Below, in pieces: positions 11,351-25,613 of a DNA stretch of 64,000 bases. The translations under genes and the position numbers were made by a program. Numbering within the stretch: position 1 is the first letter of the stretch; each line of letters opens with the position of its first letter. The notes under the pieces were generated by a model. It was not told where the DNA came from. It was given only the letters and a program-made list of their open reading frames with translations, and did not search any database. The stretch is taken from the NCBI RefSeq assembly GCF_051020955.1, contig NC_135014.1, positions 38,830,742-38,894,741 of the forward strand. Direction: 5' to 3'. The DNA is from Megalopta genalis (Eukaryota; Arthropoda; Insecta; Hymenoptera; Halictidae).

Positions 11351-14300
11351 ATCAGTGATGTTTATTAACAATATTTTGACGAGTCTAACTCATGATGGAG
11401 ATTTCTAGTAATAATCTATTAACTATGAACGTTATTCCGTTCTTTGAAATCGTCAATATTTAAGCACTTAAATAAATTAAGTTACACGACAAATATAAAT
11501 TTTCTTTTTCTTCTATGAAATTATTACAATGAAAAAAGTTATTCAATATTTTACGGTCGTTTTAAAAAAAAATTAGATTCTGCATTGAGTAAGTGTTTCA
11601 AATATTTGCATACATTCCAAACTGAATGCATTTTAGACAAGTATTCTACACATGCATTTTATCTATATAGTATTTGACAACACGAGAGAAATTCATTTTG
11701 CAATCATTAATACTTCAACTTGTTCTGATCCATCACGAGTGACGTGCATAAGTCAGGACAGTGATGAATCGTTCGACGAATAGATATCCATTAGATTTTC
11801 TCCCACCTGTTGTCAAACACCATTTTACTAGATGAATCTTATTCAGTCAGTCTATGCTGAAGGCGACTATAATCACGCAACAATGAACTCCTACTGCATA
11901 TTAAGAGAAGGAACTTTTAAAACATCGACTTTTTTCCGTTCTTCACTTTTTATGACACTTCAAGAATATGTCATTAAAAGGAAATTTCAAAATTTTACAA
12001 ATTACCTCTAATAAGTATCAAGTGCCGCGTGGATTCTTTTCATCACGTAAAACTTTAGACGCATTTTTCTTGAAACATCATTTTTCGAGCTGGTAGGACA
12101 AATATCTCAAAAACTAATTAATCAACCACAGTGCGCATGTTTCTAAATTAAAAAATATTGTTTTCCACAGACAATGAACCTATAATATCCCGAGTTTTTC
12201 AGAAGTTACTAATTTTCAACGAATATTGAGTTGTTAACAAATTGATAAAAGATTGATAATAAACAATACATCAACATTGAAGATCGAGAAAACGCTGTAA
12301 AGCAAAAATGAAATAAAATTGATATTGCAACATTGCAAAAGTTGGTTTGCAGTATAAAGAATAGAATATTTGAAACAATTAGCCATAACGGTGGAAATAT
12401 TAAATATTAGTAATACAATATTTTTGTTTTTTATAACATCTTAGCTGATTGTCTCTGTTCAAATTTCACTGTATAATTATGCGTTTTATATTGTTTATAC
12501 AAAAAATAAAGAATTTCTTTTGTTCACTAAATTGTCTTTTTATTTCTTATTATTCCCTCATATATTCAACAGACTTTTAATTTTATTAACAAATCTCCTT
12601 ATATATACAAATTTCGTCCTTTAGAAAAATATTTTGGCATCCACAATTATGTTTCTACATCGTGAAATGATATTCCAATTTATATACAATTAAATATGTA
12701 AATACTTTCAAATATTCTTCAACGTAAAACTAAGGAATTAAATAGATCTTGAAATATTATCTCCTTTAAATAAAAGTGTTTCATTTACTGTATCCGATAT
12801 CTTTCGGACAGGTAATAGAACAGTAATTACATACCTTTGTACCCCATTGCCAATCAATATTTCATGAAAATAATATCTTTAATCGTTGCTTAGAGCATTT
12901 TTATCTCAGTGCTAAAATACTTACTACCGAGATCCAAACCAGGGATAAAGATCCAGATATCACCTCGTTGTCTCTAGACTTTGTAATTGGTAAGCGTCAC
13001 GGCGGATGTGTTAAACAGTCCCGTGGTTTAACGATAAAGTTAAACAGTGAATATTTGTCATCGGGCTGCAGATTCTTGCGCAAACACAAATTTTTGCGAT
13101 TTAAAACAAAGATCAGCCTACGGTCGGACCCGTTGAAAAGATCAAACTGGTTGAAAAGATTTTTCATTCCATTGGAATTCTGTAATATTCCGAGCCGAGG
13201 TAAATCTCATAAAACTTTTGTAAACGTTATCTTACGTCAGATATTAAACAAAAATGCGATAAGGAAATGGTGTCGTACGCATATATATGTATGCAATATT
13301 TATATAGAATCATTGAATCGGTCCCGCTTTAAGTAGAAAATTCAACATAATTTTGATCTTTTTTCCATTCTATGTGCAATCAAATAAATATCATCGAGAG
13401 AAGATAATTTCATTGAAAATATCCTTATCTAACCGAAATATTATTATTAATGATCATATTATGCGCGAACCAAGCAAATAATCGCATAAAGCGGAATCGC
13501 GAAAAGAGTTTAACGAATTAAGTGCCGAGTATCAATTCCGAAAAATCTACAAACCGAACATAGAAAGTTAAAATTTATCACTGAAAATATTCGTTTAATT
13601 CTCTGGTGTTCTAAAAGTCCCAATAACATTCAACTTGGTCAATATATCACAATAAAAATGAATTTCAAAAATGAGCTAAAAATTAGTGTCATTAATGTGC
13701 GACCAATGCGGCACTCAATGTGTTATATGTTTACAAGTCCTTTGTCGATCAGTCTCGTCCCCGACACAGAAATCATTATTATGGATCGTATCAATGTTTC
13801 CCGAAGATAATAGAGAAAACAATATCGAATGTATCTGTTCAAATCTATCGATAAGAACCTCGTCTAAACATTAAGGAAAACAAAAGAAGAAGAGAGACAA
13901 AGAGGTATATCATCAATGACCGTTCCCCTATACAGATAAGCGTTGTACGCGATACAGAGCTCGCGGTGTAAAGTCCATTATGCACCTTGAGAAATGAACG
14001 AACACTTGCATAGAACACGCACGTGGAAATCTTCAATAAATTGAGCATAATGAACGGATAAAACGAATTGTCCGTGAGTCGAAACATGGATGTAGCTCGT
14101 GTCAGACTAATTGACCACGAAGAATACCTTTCTTATCGGTGTATGTACGCCAAATACTTATCGTCCAGAGGCCGATTTTACCTTTAACACGATACCAAAA
14201 CACAAGTTTCGCTAATCGAGCACGAGCATTTCTATTCCATTGTACAGCGTGCGATTAAGATCTTGCTATAATCAATATTGAATTTCGTAACGGACTAAAT

Positions 14301-16120
14301 GATATACAATTGTTGTACACCATATACATTGTAAAGTGTGATAAAAAAGTACTTGCCTCAAATAATAAGAAAAGTCAAATAATAATTAGAAAAGTTTACA
14401 TTTCAGTGATTAATTTTTTCTCAAATTTCATTTTTTTCAGGATTAATTTCCAATTCTTGTTAATTCGTTGAATTAGTCATTGTTTGCACAAACTTGTATT
14501 TTCAACAGAATGTTGACGATCGTATTACTGTATTTTCGTAAGCTATAAATAGAGAAAAATTGACGGTCTCGTCCATTTAGTCGAAACACATTTTTCCCAC
14601 AGAACGTAGAAAATGCACGCTAACTAACGAGTTAATTAATGGTCAAACAAGCTCTCACACGTCAATGTCACATTTAAGAGCACAGACAATGTACACATCT
14701 ATCATGTAAAATAAGACAACCTTTAGATATAATAAACAGTTTCGTATATTACACAGTATACTCGTGGTTTTATTTATTAATTCACTAATATTTTAATATT
14801 ATATTCGTGCCATTTTTTAGTTGCCTGTATTTTATTTTATTTATTAATTGTACTATTTTACTGCATTTAAATATTAGTAAAAAATATTTAATTTAAAAAA
14901 TGATCAAGGATTTGTTGCTATTCTAAAAGGTTATTTTATAACATATGCTTTCAACAGTCTTAAAAAATGCTATTTTGATTAAGTCACATCTTCGGTTGCA
15001 AATATTAAAACTGCTTTACAGTTTATATTTATTTTAAGAATTTTTAATTCAGAAGATTATAATTATTACATAAGAGTTCTTGTATTACATTTATCTACTT
15101 GTATATCTCAATGCATATTTCAATTGTTAATTTCGAAGATCATAATTATCGCATTTCAGAGTAATTTTATTATATTTATATATGCTCGTACATTTTAATG
15201 TATACAGTCCTATAAGAAAAAGTATATCTGGTATTTAAATAAATGATCATAATTACTTATCCTAATTAAAAATTGCAAGTTATTCTGACATTCACCTACA
15301 ATTTATATTTCGTAAATAACCTGTCACCGATCTATCTTTCGTAACTTCGTTTTGTTTTCGCTATATTTTAAATGGCTTAGCGCGGCATCGCATGCACATA
15401 TATGATGGCAGGTATTAGCTTTATCATTCTGTTGTAAAGCCGAGGCCTTATGCCCAGTTGTGTGACTGACTTCCTGCAAATCTAGTTATCAATAGCTTTA
15501 TACACGAACGATCAATCATACAGCTTCTATGTATGACAGAACTAAAAAACATTTAACAATCAAACATGATCTCTATAGATGCTTCTGTGAACTTACAATC
15601 CACTTTAATTGGAAATTGAATCTTCATTGAACGAAGAAAGAACGATTTAATAATTATGTAAACACAAATACAATTACGTAAGGTAATATTGTAACAAATG
15701 AAACACGTAGATTAATATTAACAACAACACAATTTTAAAACAGGAAAAGATGTTCCGCTTGCAATTATGCGTTACCATATTTATAAACAACAAGAACGTC
15801 TACCAATTAATTAAAAAATAATGCGAAAGATGTTGTTAAATGACATCTAATCGATCCGAGAGGTTCACATCCTTTTATAATAAATGCAAAAATCGTGCAA
15901 AAAAATAGTGTCAGGAACATTTGAAAAAGGTAAACACGGCGATTCCTTTCATCGAGGACACATTGCAGTTCATTTGCAGCAATTGTACGAAGTGAGAGGA
16001 ACACGGAAGTTCGGCAATATGCGCATTTAACGTACTTTGCACAATAATTTCTGCATTGTACATGTAGGTGTTTATAAAAACGGAAACTGAACACAAAATT
16101 TTAGTTCTCCTATTCTACTA
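11351..16120. other. intergenic / intronic, no gene seen
   Basis: The stretch is AT-rich. A 122-codon open frame at 12968-13336 starts without an ATG and has no recognisable motif, so I do not call it. I see no RNA gene or strong promoter signature. Confidence 0.55.
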
Positions 16121-16436
16121 TACAGGGTGGTCCAAAAAATCGTGATATAACTACTCGGTTTCAGTAAACTCTACATACAAACGTAAATTAAGAAGAGGAT
16201 AACATTTCATTTTCACTTAAGGCTCCGTTTTCCACAAAGAAATTGAAAAATAATACGATTAAAAGAAAGTTTTACTTTCTGTCATACTACAAAATTCGCG
16301 GTACAACTTATCTGTTAAAAAATTCATTTTGTTAGAAAACTAAGTCTTAAATGGAAAATGACATTGTTTTCGACTTATTTTTACGTGTAGAATTACCACT
16401 CGACCATTTATACGACGATTTTTTGGACATGTGACA
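16121..16436. mobile_element. short TIR element with TACAGGGTGGTCC-type end
   Basis: The left end is TACAGGGTGGTCCAAAAAAT. The right end, inverted, is a diverged TGTCACATGTCCAAAAAATC near 16419-16436. The CAGGGTG-plus-CAAAA type of terminus is common at the ends of insect DNA transposon relics. The roughly 315-bp interior has no long open frame. Confidence 0.55.
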
Positions 16437-19400
16437 AATGAAGCGAACACATCAATGAAAAATCGATATATCAACGTTGTATAGAAGTATGATGAAGTGT
16501 TGCGTTTTATCGTTCACGCTTCGATTCCTGAATGAAGAATTCATATATAAAGTAAATTAACAATGTGTCACAGTAAAACGTGTGTCAACGTAAACACATT
16601 TGGCCATAAATCGTTGAAGAGTACAAAACAAGATAACATTTTTTCTGTAATAAGCATCCACTCGTAATAAGCATCCGCTTTTATTGTTAGAATTTACGTT
16701 GAACACTAAATTTATGAAGCATTAACAACTGCTGTTGTATATTACTTTACAGAAGTAACAATAATATATTTATTCGAATTTTTAACGATTGTTAAATGCA
16801 ATATTTCTCCAAATAATCGTAAATTAAAAAATTTGAAGCCAATCATTTTGACGAACCTATACATCCAATGTTAATGAAAGATCTGCGTCTGCAAATTGTG
16901 TGTAAATCATGATGAATCCTAAAAATATGATGATATTCAATTCTATTAAATTATGATGAATATTATAATAGATACTTCTACTAAAAAATCTATCTAATTT
17001 CAGTTATTCTACTTAATTTAATTTTTATACTAAACGTTGATGGTACGACTAATTTCGAAAATTTCTCAGTTTGAAAATAAGATCGTTACGTCGAAGTTAA
17101 ATTGTAAAATTTACAATAGTAAAAATATTGAAAGAATTTCAAAATATTATTATATTATTTGCATCCTAATAAGCCTAGTAAGAAAGAAAGTTACTTACAA
17201 TTTCACTCGAGTTTGTTGAAGGTGAGGAAGACAATTTTCATTCTGCATAAAGATCCGCAGACTACTAATTATATGATTATAGAATATTGTAGAAAATTAT
17301 TGATATTCACAAAAAAACAAGTTAAAAGCAATACTTTCGTTAATAGCATAACATTTACCATTTTTAATTTTGCACATGAGAGTACCAATTTTCAAAAACA
17401 TCGTACTAAGCTACAAATTGTGAGCAACGTAATAAAATAAACAGTCGAGATGAGACTAATCCATAAAAATACATAGCTGCATGTATTATATTTAATATTC
17501 GGACGGCGATACCTGGATTCGATTGAACCTAAGTAAAATGATCTTTTTTGGTTTGTAGTTACGGACTCAGGTAGAAGGAAACGACAAAACTATATTGCGT
17601 ATGACTTTTCCGCCAGATAACGAAAACCACGGATAATCGGAACCTGATTGATCGCTATTCCACCGTAGTAACACGTTTTTACAAAAATGAAACAAAAAAT
17701 CTAATTAAGAGATTCAACTGTGTTTACATATTTTATTCGAGTAACGAACAACTACAATTTTAAGCATAGAATTTATTCAAGATATTATTCGAATGAAATT
17801 GTATTCGAAAAATTTGGTTTAAATATTGTCCGAATATAATGTTATTCGACTAATCCTCAGCTCTGTAACATGGAAAATCTGTAAATTTGGAAATCTGGAA
17901 AAAATCTGTAACATCGAAAAAATCTGTAACGAAAATTGAAGACAATTTGCATTTGTTATAGTAATTGAGATATATTGAACAGTTGACACGAAGGAACAAG
18001 TATATTTCTTTTGTTTTGCGAGTTATTGTAATCTCCTACGTCATGCAAGTACCTACGTTAGATGTGCAGATATTATATCTGAAGCATTGCGATGTACGTG
18101 TTTGGACTGAACTTACCACCACGAAATAAGCATTCTGCATACATTTATTATCATCTTCACTACATGCTTTCTGCGTTTGTATAATACAGAGGGCTATTTC
18201 CATTTTACGAATCTCATGAATCCGTTTTGGGCTCTTCAACGAAAATGGCGATTACGATTATCACATTCAATTTAGCAAAATCTAGATTTTATCGTTAATA
18301 TAAGAACGGATAAACAAATATTGAACGATCTTCCACTGTTCTACTGTTCTGTTGTGTCGGCATGGGTATTACGAAGATTGTAGCAACATCAGTAATTAAG
18401 CACGTGCGTGCAAAGTTGCACGTTTTCTGATAGTAGAAGTTACGCTTGTTAGCTATAAATCTTCGTATATTTAAAAATTAAAACAGTGTAAGCATTAAAG
18501 ATTAGTTCGTTCCAAATGCTGTCGAAACGACCATATTTTAATAAAAGAAAGTCAATAAATTCAAACATAATTTTCACTCGTGTTCAACGACATTTGTATA
18601 ACTACTTGAATTCCGACTAACACCTGTCAATTACCGTTCTAGTACAGCTATTTCATAACTCAGAATGTAATTATACTTTTAAGAATTAAACGCTTTGTAC
18701 AGCAGAACCCTGATTAACTGAATTATTCATAACACACGCTGTTTAGATTATCAAACAACTCCTATTTTTGAAAACATTTCATGGTCTGCTTATTCCTAGC
18801 CGAAAAGAGATCTCTTTTTTTTAATTCTACATTCAGTCTGTTCGTGAAAAATTGAAGGAATGTGAAAAACTGGGATTCACGCATACAACACACGCGAATA
18901 CTTTTGACACTTCGTTGATACGAAAGAGAAATATGTTATTCGGTTACAACCCTCATCGCGGATGATGTAACCATCCAAGTTTTAACGATTTTTCAACATT
19001 TCTACGTTGCAAAGTACACTTCGTCGAACTCTAAAGCGTCAAGTTTCCGCAATATAAATTACTTATTCTATTAAAACCGGATACTCCCGTCTCTTCGCGA
19101 GATCGATAATTTGAACATCTTACAATCACATAGAGATACATTATTACGAAATTGCGGATACTATGTATTTGTAAGAAAAATGAGCAAGTGCAATTTAATA
19201 CAATAGCAAAATTTAAATAACTAATGGATACCGACATACCATTTTTAACTTGTTGAAGTTATTAAAGCTAGGTTTACAGAACCCGTCAAAATGACGTGTA
19301 ACTTTTTAACGAATGTCAAAATTGTAAAGATATACTTATGGGAAATTTATTCAGTGGATTTGTTTCATTTGGCACATGTTATGGTAAAATTCGCTAAAGA

Positions 19401-19560
19401 TCGGAATAAATACATGCTTGTTATTTTCATAAAGCAATATAAAGAACTTCTGTTAACTTACGATTCCTATTGAGATTGTTATTTTGCAAAAGATCCGCGT
19501 ATAATTATCACAGTACATCATACATTCGCAAGCGCTCTTGTAATTCTCCGTTGTTCGAAA
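16437..19560. other. intergenic / intronic, no gene seen
   Basis: Single ends of MITE family A occur at 17241-17266 (TGCATAAAGATCCGCAGACT) and about 19480-19500. A short run of repeated AAAATCTGTAA lies at about 17870-17935. A 19262-19310 segment matches the TTAA element at 47.27 kb (TAGGTTTACAGAACCCGTCA). No coding exon is supportable. Confidence 0.5.
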
Positions 19561-19633
19561 TTTCGTCGCGGCGATGAAGGTGCGAGCTGATAGAGGTAAA
19601 TTCTCAATTAATTAGAAAAACGTATCGACTCAC

Positions 19634-20110
19634 CGGGATGATGCAGCAAACAGCCGAGGAAGCGTAGGATCTATTTAGCGATCTTTTTTACGTTTGGGAG
19701 GAGACGAGAGACGAATTACATAACAAAAACGAGGATCTAGTGATTCGACTCGATCCAACACAATACCAGATCGTCTGTCGCGTACTCACCGACTTACTTT
19801 ACTGAATCTAATTCAACGCTCGACAACGTCCCACCTCCAACGAGTTTTGCGTGATGGCCGCGGCAGGGCGGGAGAGGAAGCGGCGAACTCGTGACGAGTT
19901 GTTCATTGTACATAATCGTACACTGTGAAGAGATACACTTATTCAAATCAATTCGCCGCAGCAGGTAACGGGGCTATGTGCAACGCGCAGATAATTAGAT
20001 CGAACGAAATCGTTTCAATAACAATTAAACAGTCGCACCGTGACAGAACTGCACCAAATATTCCTGGTTACTGAGCCGTGTTCGCCGTTGACTCAACAAC
20101 CCCAAAAATT
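19634..20110 (-). promoter_or_regulatory. candidate promoter and 5' UTR exon(s), minus strand
   Basis: This island is clearly richer in G+C and CpG than the DNA around it. On the minus strand it carries strong splice donors: CATCATCCCG|GTGAGTCG ending an exon at 19634, and overlapping GTAAGT and GTGAGT donors at about 19786-19800. The first open acceptor downstream on that strand that leads to known coding sequence is the one in front of the V-ATPase start (2562). I infer a first non-coding exon and promoter of that gene, with an intron of about 17 kb. It could instead serve an unrelated non-coding RNA. Confidence 0.4.
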
Positions 20111-23100
20111 ACCTACAATCGCTCGCTAGAATTTTCGGACACGCTTGAAAATGGAATACATAACATTTTTAATATTGGGCCAAAGTTTTTGGGATATTAC
20201 ACGGACCAGACAGCGTCTAAATAAACGTTTGCAAAAATTGCAATTAGTTGCAATGATAAACAATACAAATTTCAGATAACATCTTCAGGAAAGAGAGAGT
20301 TCAACAGTGAGTTCTTCTTCAAATTTCTCACAATTATTGGTCAAAAGTCTTAAACGCGATGATTCCTATCTTTAATTGTTTGTAGCACAGAATAACGTTT
20401 ACTGAGTCCGATGTAACTTGCGGCATGCATAAACAACTCTGACATATATAATTATAAGCTCTTACATTTTTACTATATTTGTAAATTTCTATTTTCTTCA
20501 CGAGTTTCGATAATTTAACATATTTTATCATAATCTGTAAACACGATTTTGACATCAAAAACTATAAGAAAACAGAAAAATATCATCTTTTCGACTTATC
20601 GAAAAACTGTTACAGTCTTCTTATCGAATTTCTTTCGATTTCTTTCTACGTATACCATTCTTATATTCAAATAATTAACATAGGGCGATGAAAAATTTCC
20701 AAGAGATTTTCTCGCGTTAGCGCTCCAAACATTCAATGATATAGACTAACAATAAATGCCGCTTTTCTTAATCAAGCCCTTTCTTTTTTCCCCAAAACCC
20801 TTTCCAAATACCCACTAATTTCCCACCTTTTCATTTATCTATTCTACAGTCGCATAACTTATCATTTATCTATTCTACAGTCTTACATATAAAAAAAATG
20901 CTATACCAGCTGAAACTAATTTTACATCGACAGATTATGTTTAACTTTCTCTCGTCTTTTACCATTCAAGTGAAAACTGATAGACACATGATTATGTCTC
21001 ATTCTCATTTATTTATTGACTTGTTAATGATTTAAACCAGACGGCTTATTTAGCAAATACAGGATTGTTACTTGTACATATGGCCGATATTACTTATTAT
21101 TAGTTTATAAATTCTTACTGAACATCGTTTAATGAAATCGTAAATTATTCTTAGTCCTTTTATATCAGGATTACATAAGAAGGAATTAATGCAAGAAGAG
21201 GCTATAAAATTAACACTTGCTAATGAAGCATTCAAATTGTAATGATCGTAACGACATCTAACGAATACCATAAAATCTCTGGAATGCATGTGATAAAATC
21301 TAAAGTAGTTTGTAGCTTTAACTAGACCTTGCTATTTGATTAAGACGTTGGTGGACAGTATTGCTTGAATTTTGAAGTCTCTGGTTAGGTCAGTGAAGCC
21401 TTGATTTCTGATGAATTTAGTAATTTCTTTATACAAGGACACTCAGTAATTGTAATTACGGCTGGTAGAAACCTTAATGATTTACCTGTAAAAGTAACGT
21501 GTAAATAGTGAAATCTTGTGATGGAAAAGTGTTGGCATACGCTGCCTTGTCTAACAGTTAAAAGCATTATTACAAGAAAAACAACGAAAGATCCATTCAT
21601 AAATAAAATGTATGCTTTCGTAACACATTATGTTTGTCAATAAAATGTATACTTTTGTAACAGGTTAAATAATGGGGTTAATTAACTTGTAAATATTTAT
21701 TTCATTTCTCAATCGCTTTAATGAGATAAAAATAAAACGACAGTGTTTTTAAATTCTTCAAATGTTTTCACAGTTTCGTATTTGATTTACTCATTTTTGT
21801 CATAAATGCGTAAAATCTGCAGTCTATTTATTATGTATTTGAACATATTTTGTAATTGAAACAAGTAAAATCTTGTAAATAATTTTAAATAAGGTGTTAA
21901 GTTTGTAGTTAAAAAGTTTATACTCTTCCATGAGAAATTTTACTTCCAGTAAACATAGTGTTTCTTACGAGGAATCAATTCTTTTGCTTGATTTTCAAGA
22001 AAACGTCAATAACATGCAAGTCTCACGTGTCCTCGAGCACGTGGCCTCGTAGCGCTTTCCAATGATTCAACGATTAATGTCCCGGAAAATTATTAGTATT
22101 AGTAATTCGAAATTGTTGATGTTTTCTCTTTTGAAGCCATTTTCCAAATAATATTATTGAAAGTTTCATTTGCATTTCGTGTAAAATCATCGATGTTTAT
22201 TGTAAAAAATCCTTCTTAGGCCAAATCCATGTACATTCATAAAATTGTATCTTTTAAAATATCTGGTAAAAAATATACTCGTGTTTGCGATCCTTTGACA
22301 GATTTTTGGCTTTTGTTTTCGACGTTTGTTTACCTATCGTCTTCGCTACCGTCAATTCGACCATTTTATCTTGATGCGAACCAAGAATCTAACGCGAATT
22401 GCTTGCGTTAGCTTAAACACACAAAATCGAATACGAATGATTATTACAAAATCACTTTAAAAAAGTATATGCATTGTAAGAAATAAAAACAGAAAAATAT
22501 ATGCTGCATGTTGACTGCTTTTCTGCCGCCATTTTCAGGCGAAGAAATAAGACAAAAATTTTTATCAGAGCCAAAGAAACTTTCACTTGTTTTTCTTAAA
22601 AACTAAGGTCCATTTTACAGGAAGTCGTTAAGATTTTTCAGTACTAGGTACACATTACAGAATTTATATATTCTTTTTCACAAAAACGAATTTAAATAAC
22701 TGAAAAAAACAGCTTCATATTAAGAAGTTTGGGCGACAAGTACTAAGCGACAAGTAAATCATTAAGAATTAACATATCTTTAAGTGCAATAAATTCAAAT
22801 TAAGTAATAAACTTGCTAAGCTTGCGATTGTAAAGAAAAACAAAAGCTTAAGGTTAAATCCATGAATTCACTTTTGAGTTGTACCGACTTAATATTTCCA
22901 TAATAAATAGACTGTGGATTTTATGGATTTGCAATGTAAATAAAGGCGGAGAAATACATGGATACAAGAACATGATCGATTAGGAAAGTTTTTATATTAT
23001 TTTTATCTTTTACACATCCCTGGATATAATAAAATGTGTAACATCATAATCGAATTTATTTACAAAATGATTAAATTATTTCTAATTACGTCATTCATAG

Positions 23101-23775
23101 TGTCGACAATACAGGGTGAACTATTTAAGTAGCATACCTCAAATAACGTTTGAATTGTGCATTTTCTGAAAAATTTTATAGAAAATTGTACGGTATACGT
23201 TTTACGTTTATTTATTAGTTTCAAAGAAGTGAAACTATGGCGTATTTCGTATTTAACTTTATTAATATACTATCTCCTTTTAAGGAAAAAAAAATGTTCA
23301 TTGTATGCTTGTTATGATAAACGAATTTTCTACTAAATTCATGACTCATCAAACTCGAGAAATTCTCACTGCAACAAATTGCGTTGTCCAGTTTTATAGT
23401 TTGTTGTTGGATGATTTTTCTAATCGCGGTTCATGTTTTCAAAACTTTCGAGAACGAATATTTGCATAAACATCCGCTTGATAAGTTTTCTGATTTTCAG
23501 TTACCTGATGCTTTCTTATTTTCGGTGATAATATCGCTCCTCACTAAGCAAGAGATATCTGGTATCTCATTTTCGGCTATTCTTATCTTCAGATTGCTCA
23601 GAGCATGTGTCGTTTAGTTGCATAATTGCTTCGCGTACGGGAATTAAATCGGAGGGCAATTTTACACGTAATATTCTAATCATTAATCTATGTGATAAAA
23701 GTTCAAGTGCATATTAAAGATTCCGTAAATGTCTTTGTTTGCCAGATTTCAAAAAACAATACAGCAATAATGATT
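20111..23775. other. intergenic, no gene seen
   Basis: Two exact copies of a TCATTTATCTATTCTACAGTC-type 21-mer lie at about 20834 and 20862. A tandem duplication of AATAAAATGTAT-CTTT-GTAACA sits at 21604-21664. Half copies of MITE family A end at 21829 and begin at 22908. A TACAGGGTGAACT terminus at 23108 has no visible partner. There are no coding exons. Confidence 0.5.
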
Positions 23776-23945
23776 TAAAGATTTTAAAGCAGTGGTAGCA
23801 CAAAGATTTTAAAACAATAATATCACAAAGATTTTAAAACAATAATATCACAAAGATTTTCAAACAATACTATTGTAAAGATTTTAAAATAATAATAGCA
23901 CGATGATTTTCAAACAATAATAATGCAAATATTTTTAAATCCGAT
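23776..23945 (+). repeat. 25-bp tandem repeat array, about 7 copies
   Basis: Unit starts fall at 23776, 23801, 23826, 23851, 23876, 23901 and 23926, exactly 25 bp apart. The unit is close to CAAAGATTTTAAAACAATAA plus TATCA. The middle copies are nearly identical and the outer ones diverged. It is not translated in any open frame. Confidence 0.9.
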
Positions 23946-24799
23946 AGGAACAACGTTGATGAAGTATGCTGAGGAGTAAAATCACAGCCGAAGATTGTTC
24001 GGCTACGATACCTGGATTATTTCCAGGCGATTTGTAGTTCAGTCTATTTGTTTGGATTTCACAGTGGCTCGTATTGCGTGTAGTTCATACTGAATCGGCG
24101 AGTTAAAAGCATTACTACGTTGATCATTCCGTATCCATTCTCCCAACATGAAACTATGAAACATTCCGTGGCACTTTATCACCGATGTATTTACACGGTA
24201 AGTAATTGCTCTAGCATAGCTACGAAATAATTACCGGCAATACCTAATTATTTTTAAATATGTTACGTGCATCAACTGCAGCGACTGCGTGCGAGTTGAT
24301 ATTGAAACATGATGTTGCCTTCCAAAAGAATGTAGTACATATTTTCCTGAATAAAAACGAGTAAACAAACTGTTATTTCGTTCAATTATCAATAATTAGC
24401 TTGAGTAAAATTTATTGTCTAAATAGGAAAACAAATCAACGTTTAATAGAATACACAATTCGCACCCAATGGATTTTAAAACCGTGCTCTATCCAGAAAT
24501 CTGTTTAAATATGGCGCTCTTTCTATCGTTCTTCCTGCCACATTAATATTTTTACCTCTCGCTCCTTTATTGGCTCATTCGGCTATCATCATGTTTATAT
24601 AAATGTATTTTAAAAGCTTATTTTCGTCTGTGCATATTAAAATTTAATTATTAAAATTTAACTATTTTAAAAACACAATTATGTTTTATTAAATTCGTTA
24701 AAATTGATAAGGAATGAAACAAATCTCTATGTAGCTCCAGTATCTTGCAATCATTGCAATTTTTATTTTGTATAAAAATCCGCTGTTTAATTATAACTA

Positions 24800-25012
24800 T
24801 AGTGGTTTGGCAGTGGTGGTGTGTGATGATGTTGGGGAGAAAAGGAGAAGAGAAGACGTTTCTCTCGTTCGGGACCCGCTAGAGGACTCAATCAGTAAGG
24901 CTATCCTAGCGGGCCCTTGCCTTAGACGTTGGATACAAATTGAGGCGGATCGGTTACTTGCGGGAAGAGGAGCCATCTGCTGGCGGGTCTGGCGGTAGCC
25001 GCCACAGTGGCA
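24800..25012 (+). other. GC-rich island with open frame, identity unknown
   Basis: An abrupt GC-rich segment stands in AT-rich DNA, open on the plus strand from 24768 to 24998 (76 codons). The encoded text (REDVSLVRDPLED, LRRWIQIEADRLLAGRGAICW) looks protein-like but matches no family I recognise. It could be an exon, a transposon 5' piece or chance in GC-rich DNA. A family A MITE end (ATAAAAATCCGCTG) adjoins it on the left at 24772. Confidence 0.25.
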
Positions 25013-25351
25013 TCAGAATTTTTTCAGATTTTTCGACTTGATGCATCATAATCAAAAAGAATAGAAATCAATTTTTTCTTTGTCCTCCTCGTGATAAAAG
25101 CAACTTGTGCTGAAATTATTTCCTTATTTTCAAATAAAAACTCTAATGAAAAATATCATGTATTTTAGTTAATTTTGATTTTATTGATTTTATCATATTT
25201 TAATTGCTTATATATAAAAATTATATAAAAATAATAAAATATTAATGAAAACTAATAAAACTATGTTTAGGTGCAATTACTTCAGCAATTACGTACTATT
25301 CTAATTTATATTTAATGCGTGAAAATCTAGGACTAAGAATATAATGATACG

Positions 25352-25613
25352 TAGACCGTGGATTTTTATCCAAAATAAAAATGGTCTAATAAATTGATGG
25401 TAAGAAAAATGAGATTAAAAATTAGATAAAAATATATAATAATAATAAAAAATAATAATATAAAAATAAGATATAATCAATAATATAAAAATTCATAATT
25501 CATTCATAAGTCATTCAATAATATGAAAATATTAGGAAATTCTTCTAAAATATTTACTATTTTGTACTTGACCTAGTCATTTTTGTCAAAAATGCATAAA
25601 ATCTGCGGTCTTC
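25352..25613 (+). mobile_element. MITE family A copy (long form)
   Basis: The left end is TAGACCGTGGATTTTTATCC and the right end AAAAATGCATAAAATCTGCG then GTC. It is about 262 bp, longer than the usual 190 bp because of an AT-rich simple-repeat expansion in the middle. Confidence 0.75.

Noticed and set aside
12968..13336. 122-codon plus-strand frame
   Set aside because: It begins at a TTG, has no domain, no splice context and ordinary AT-rich composition.
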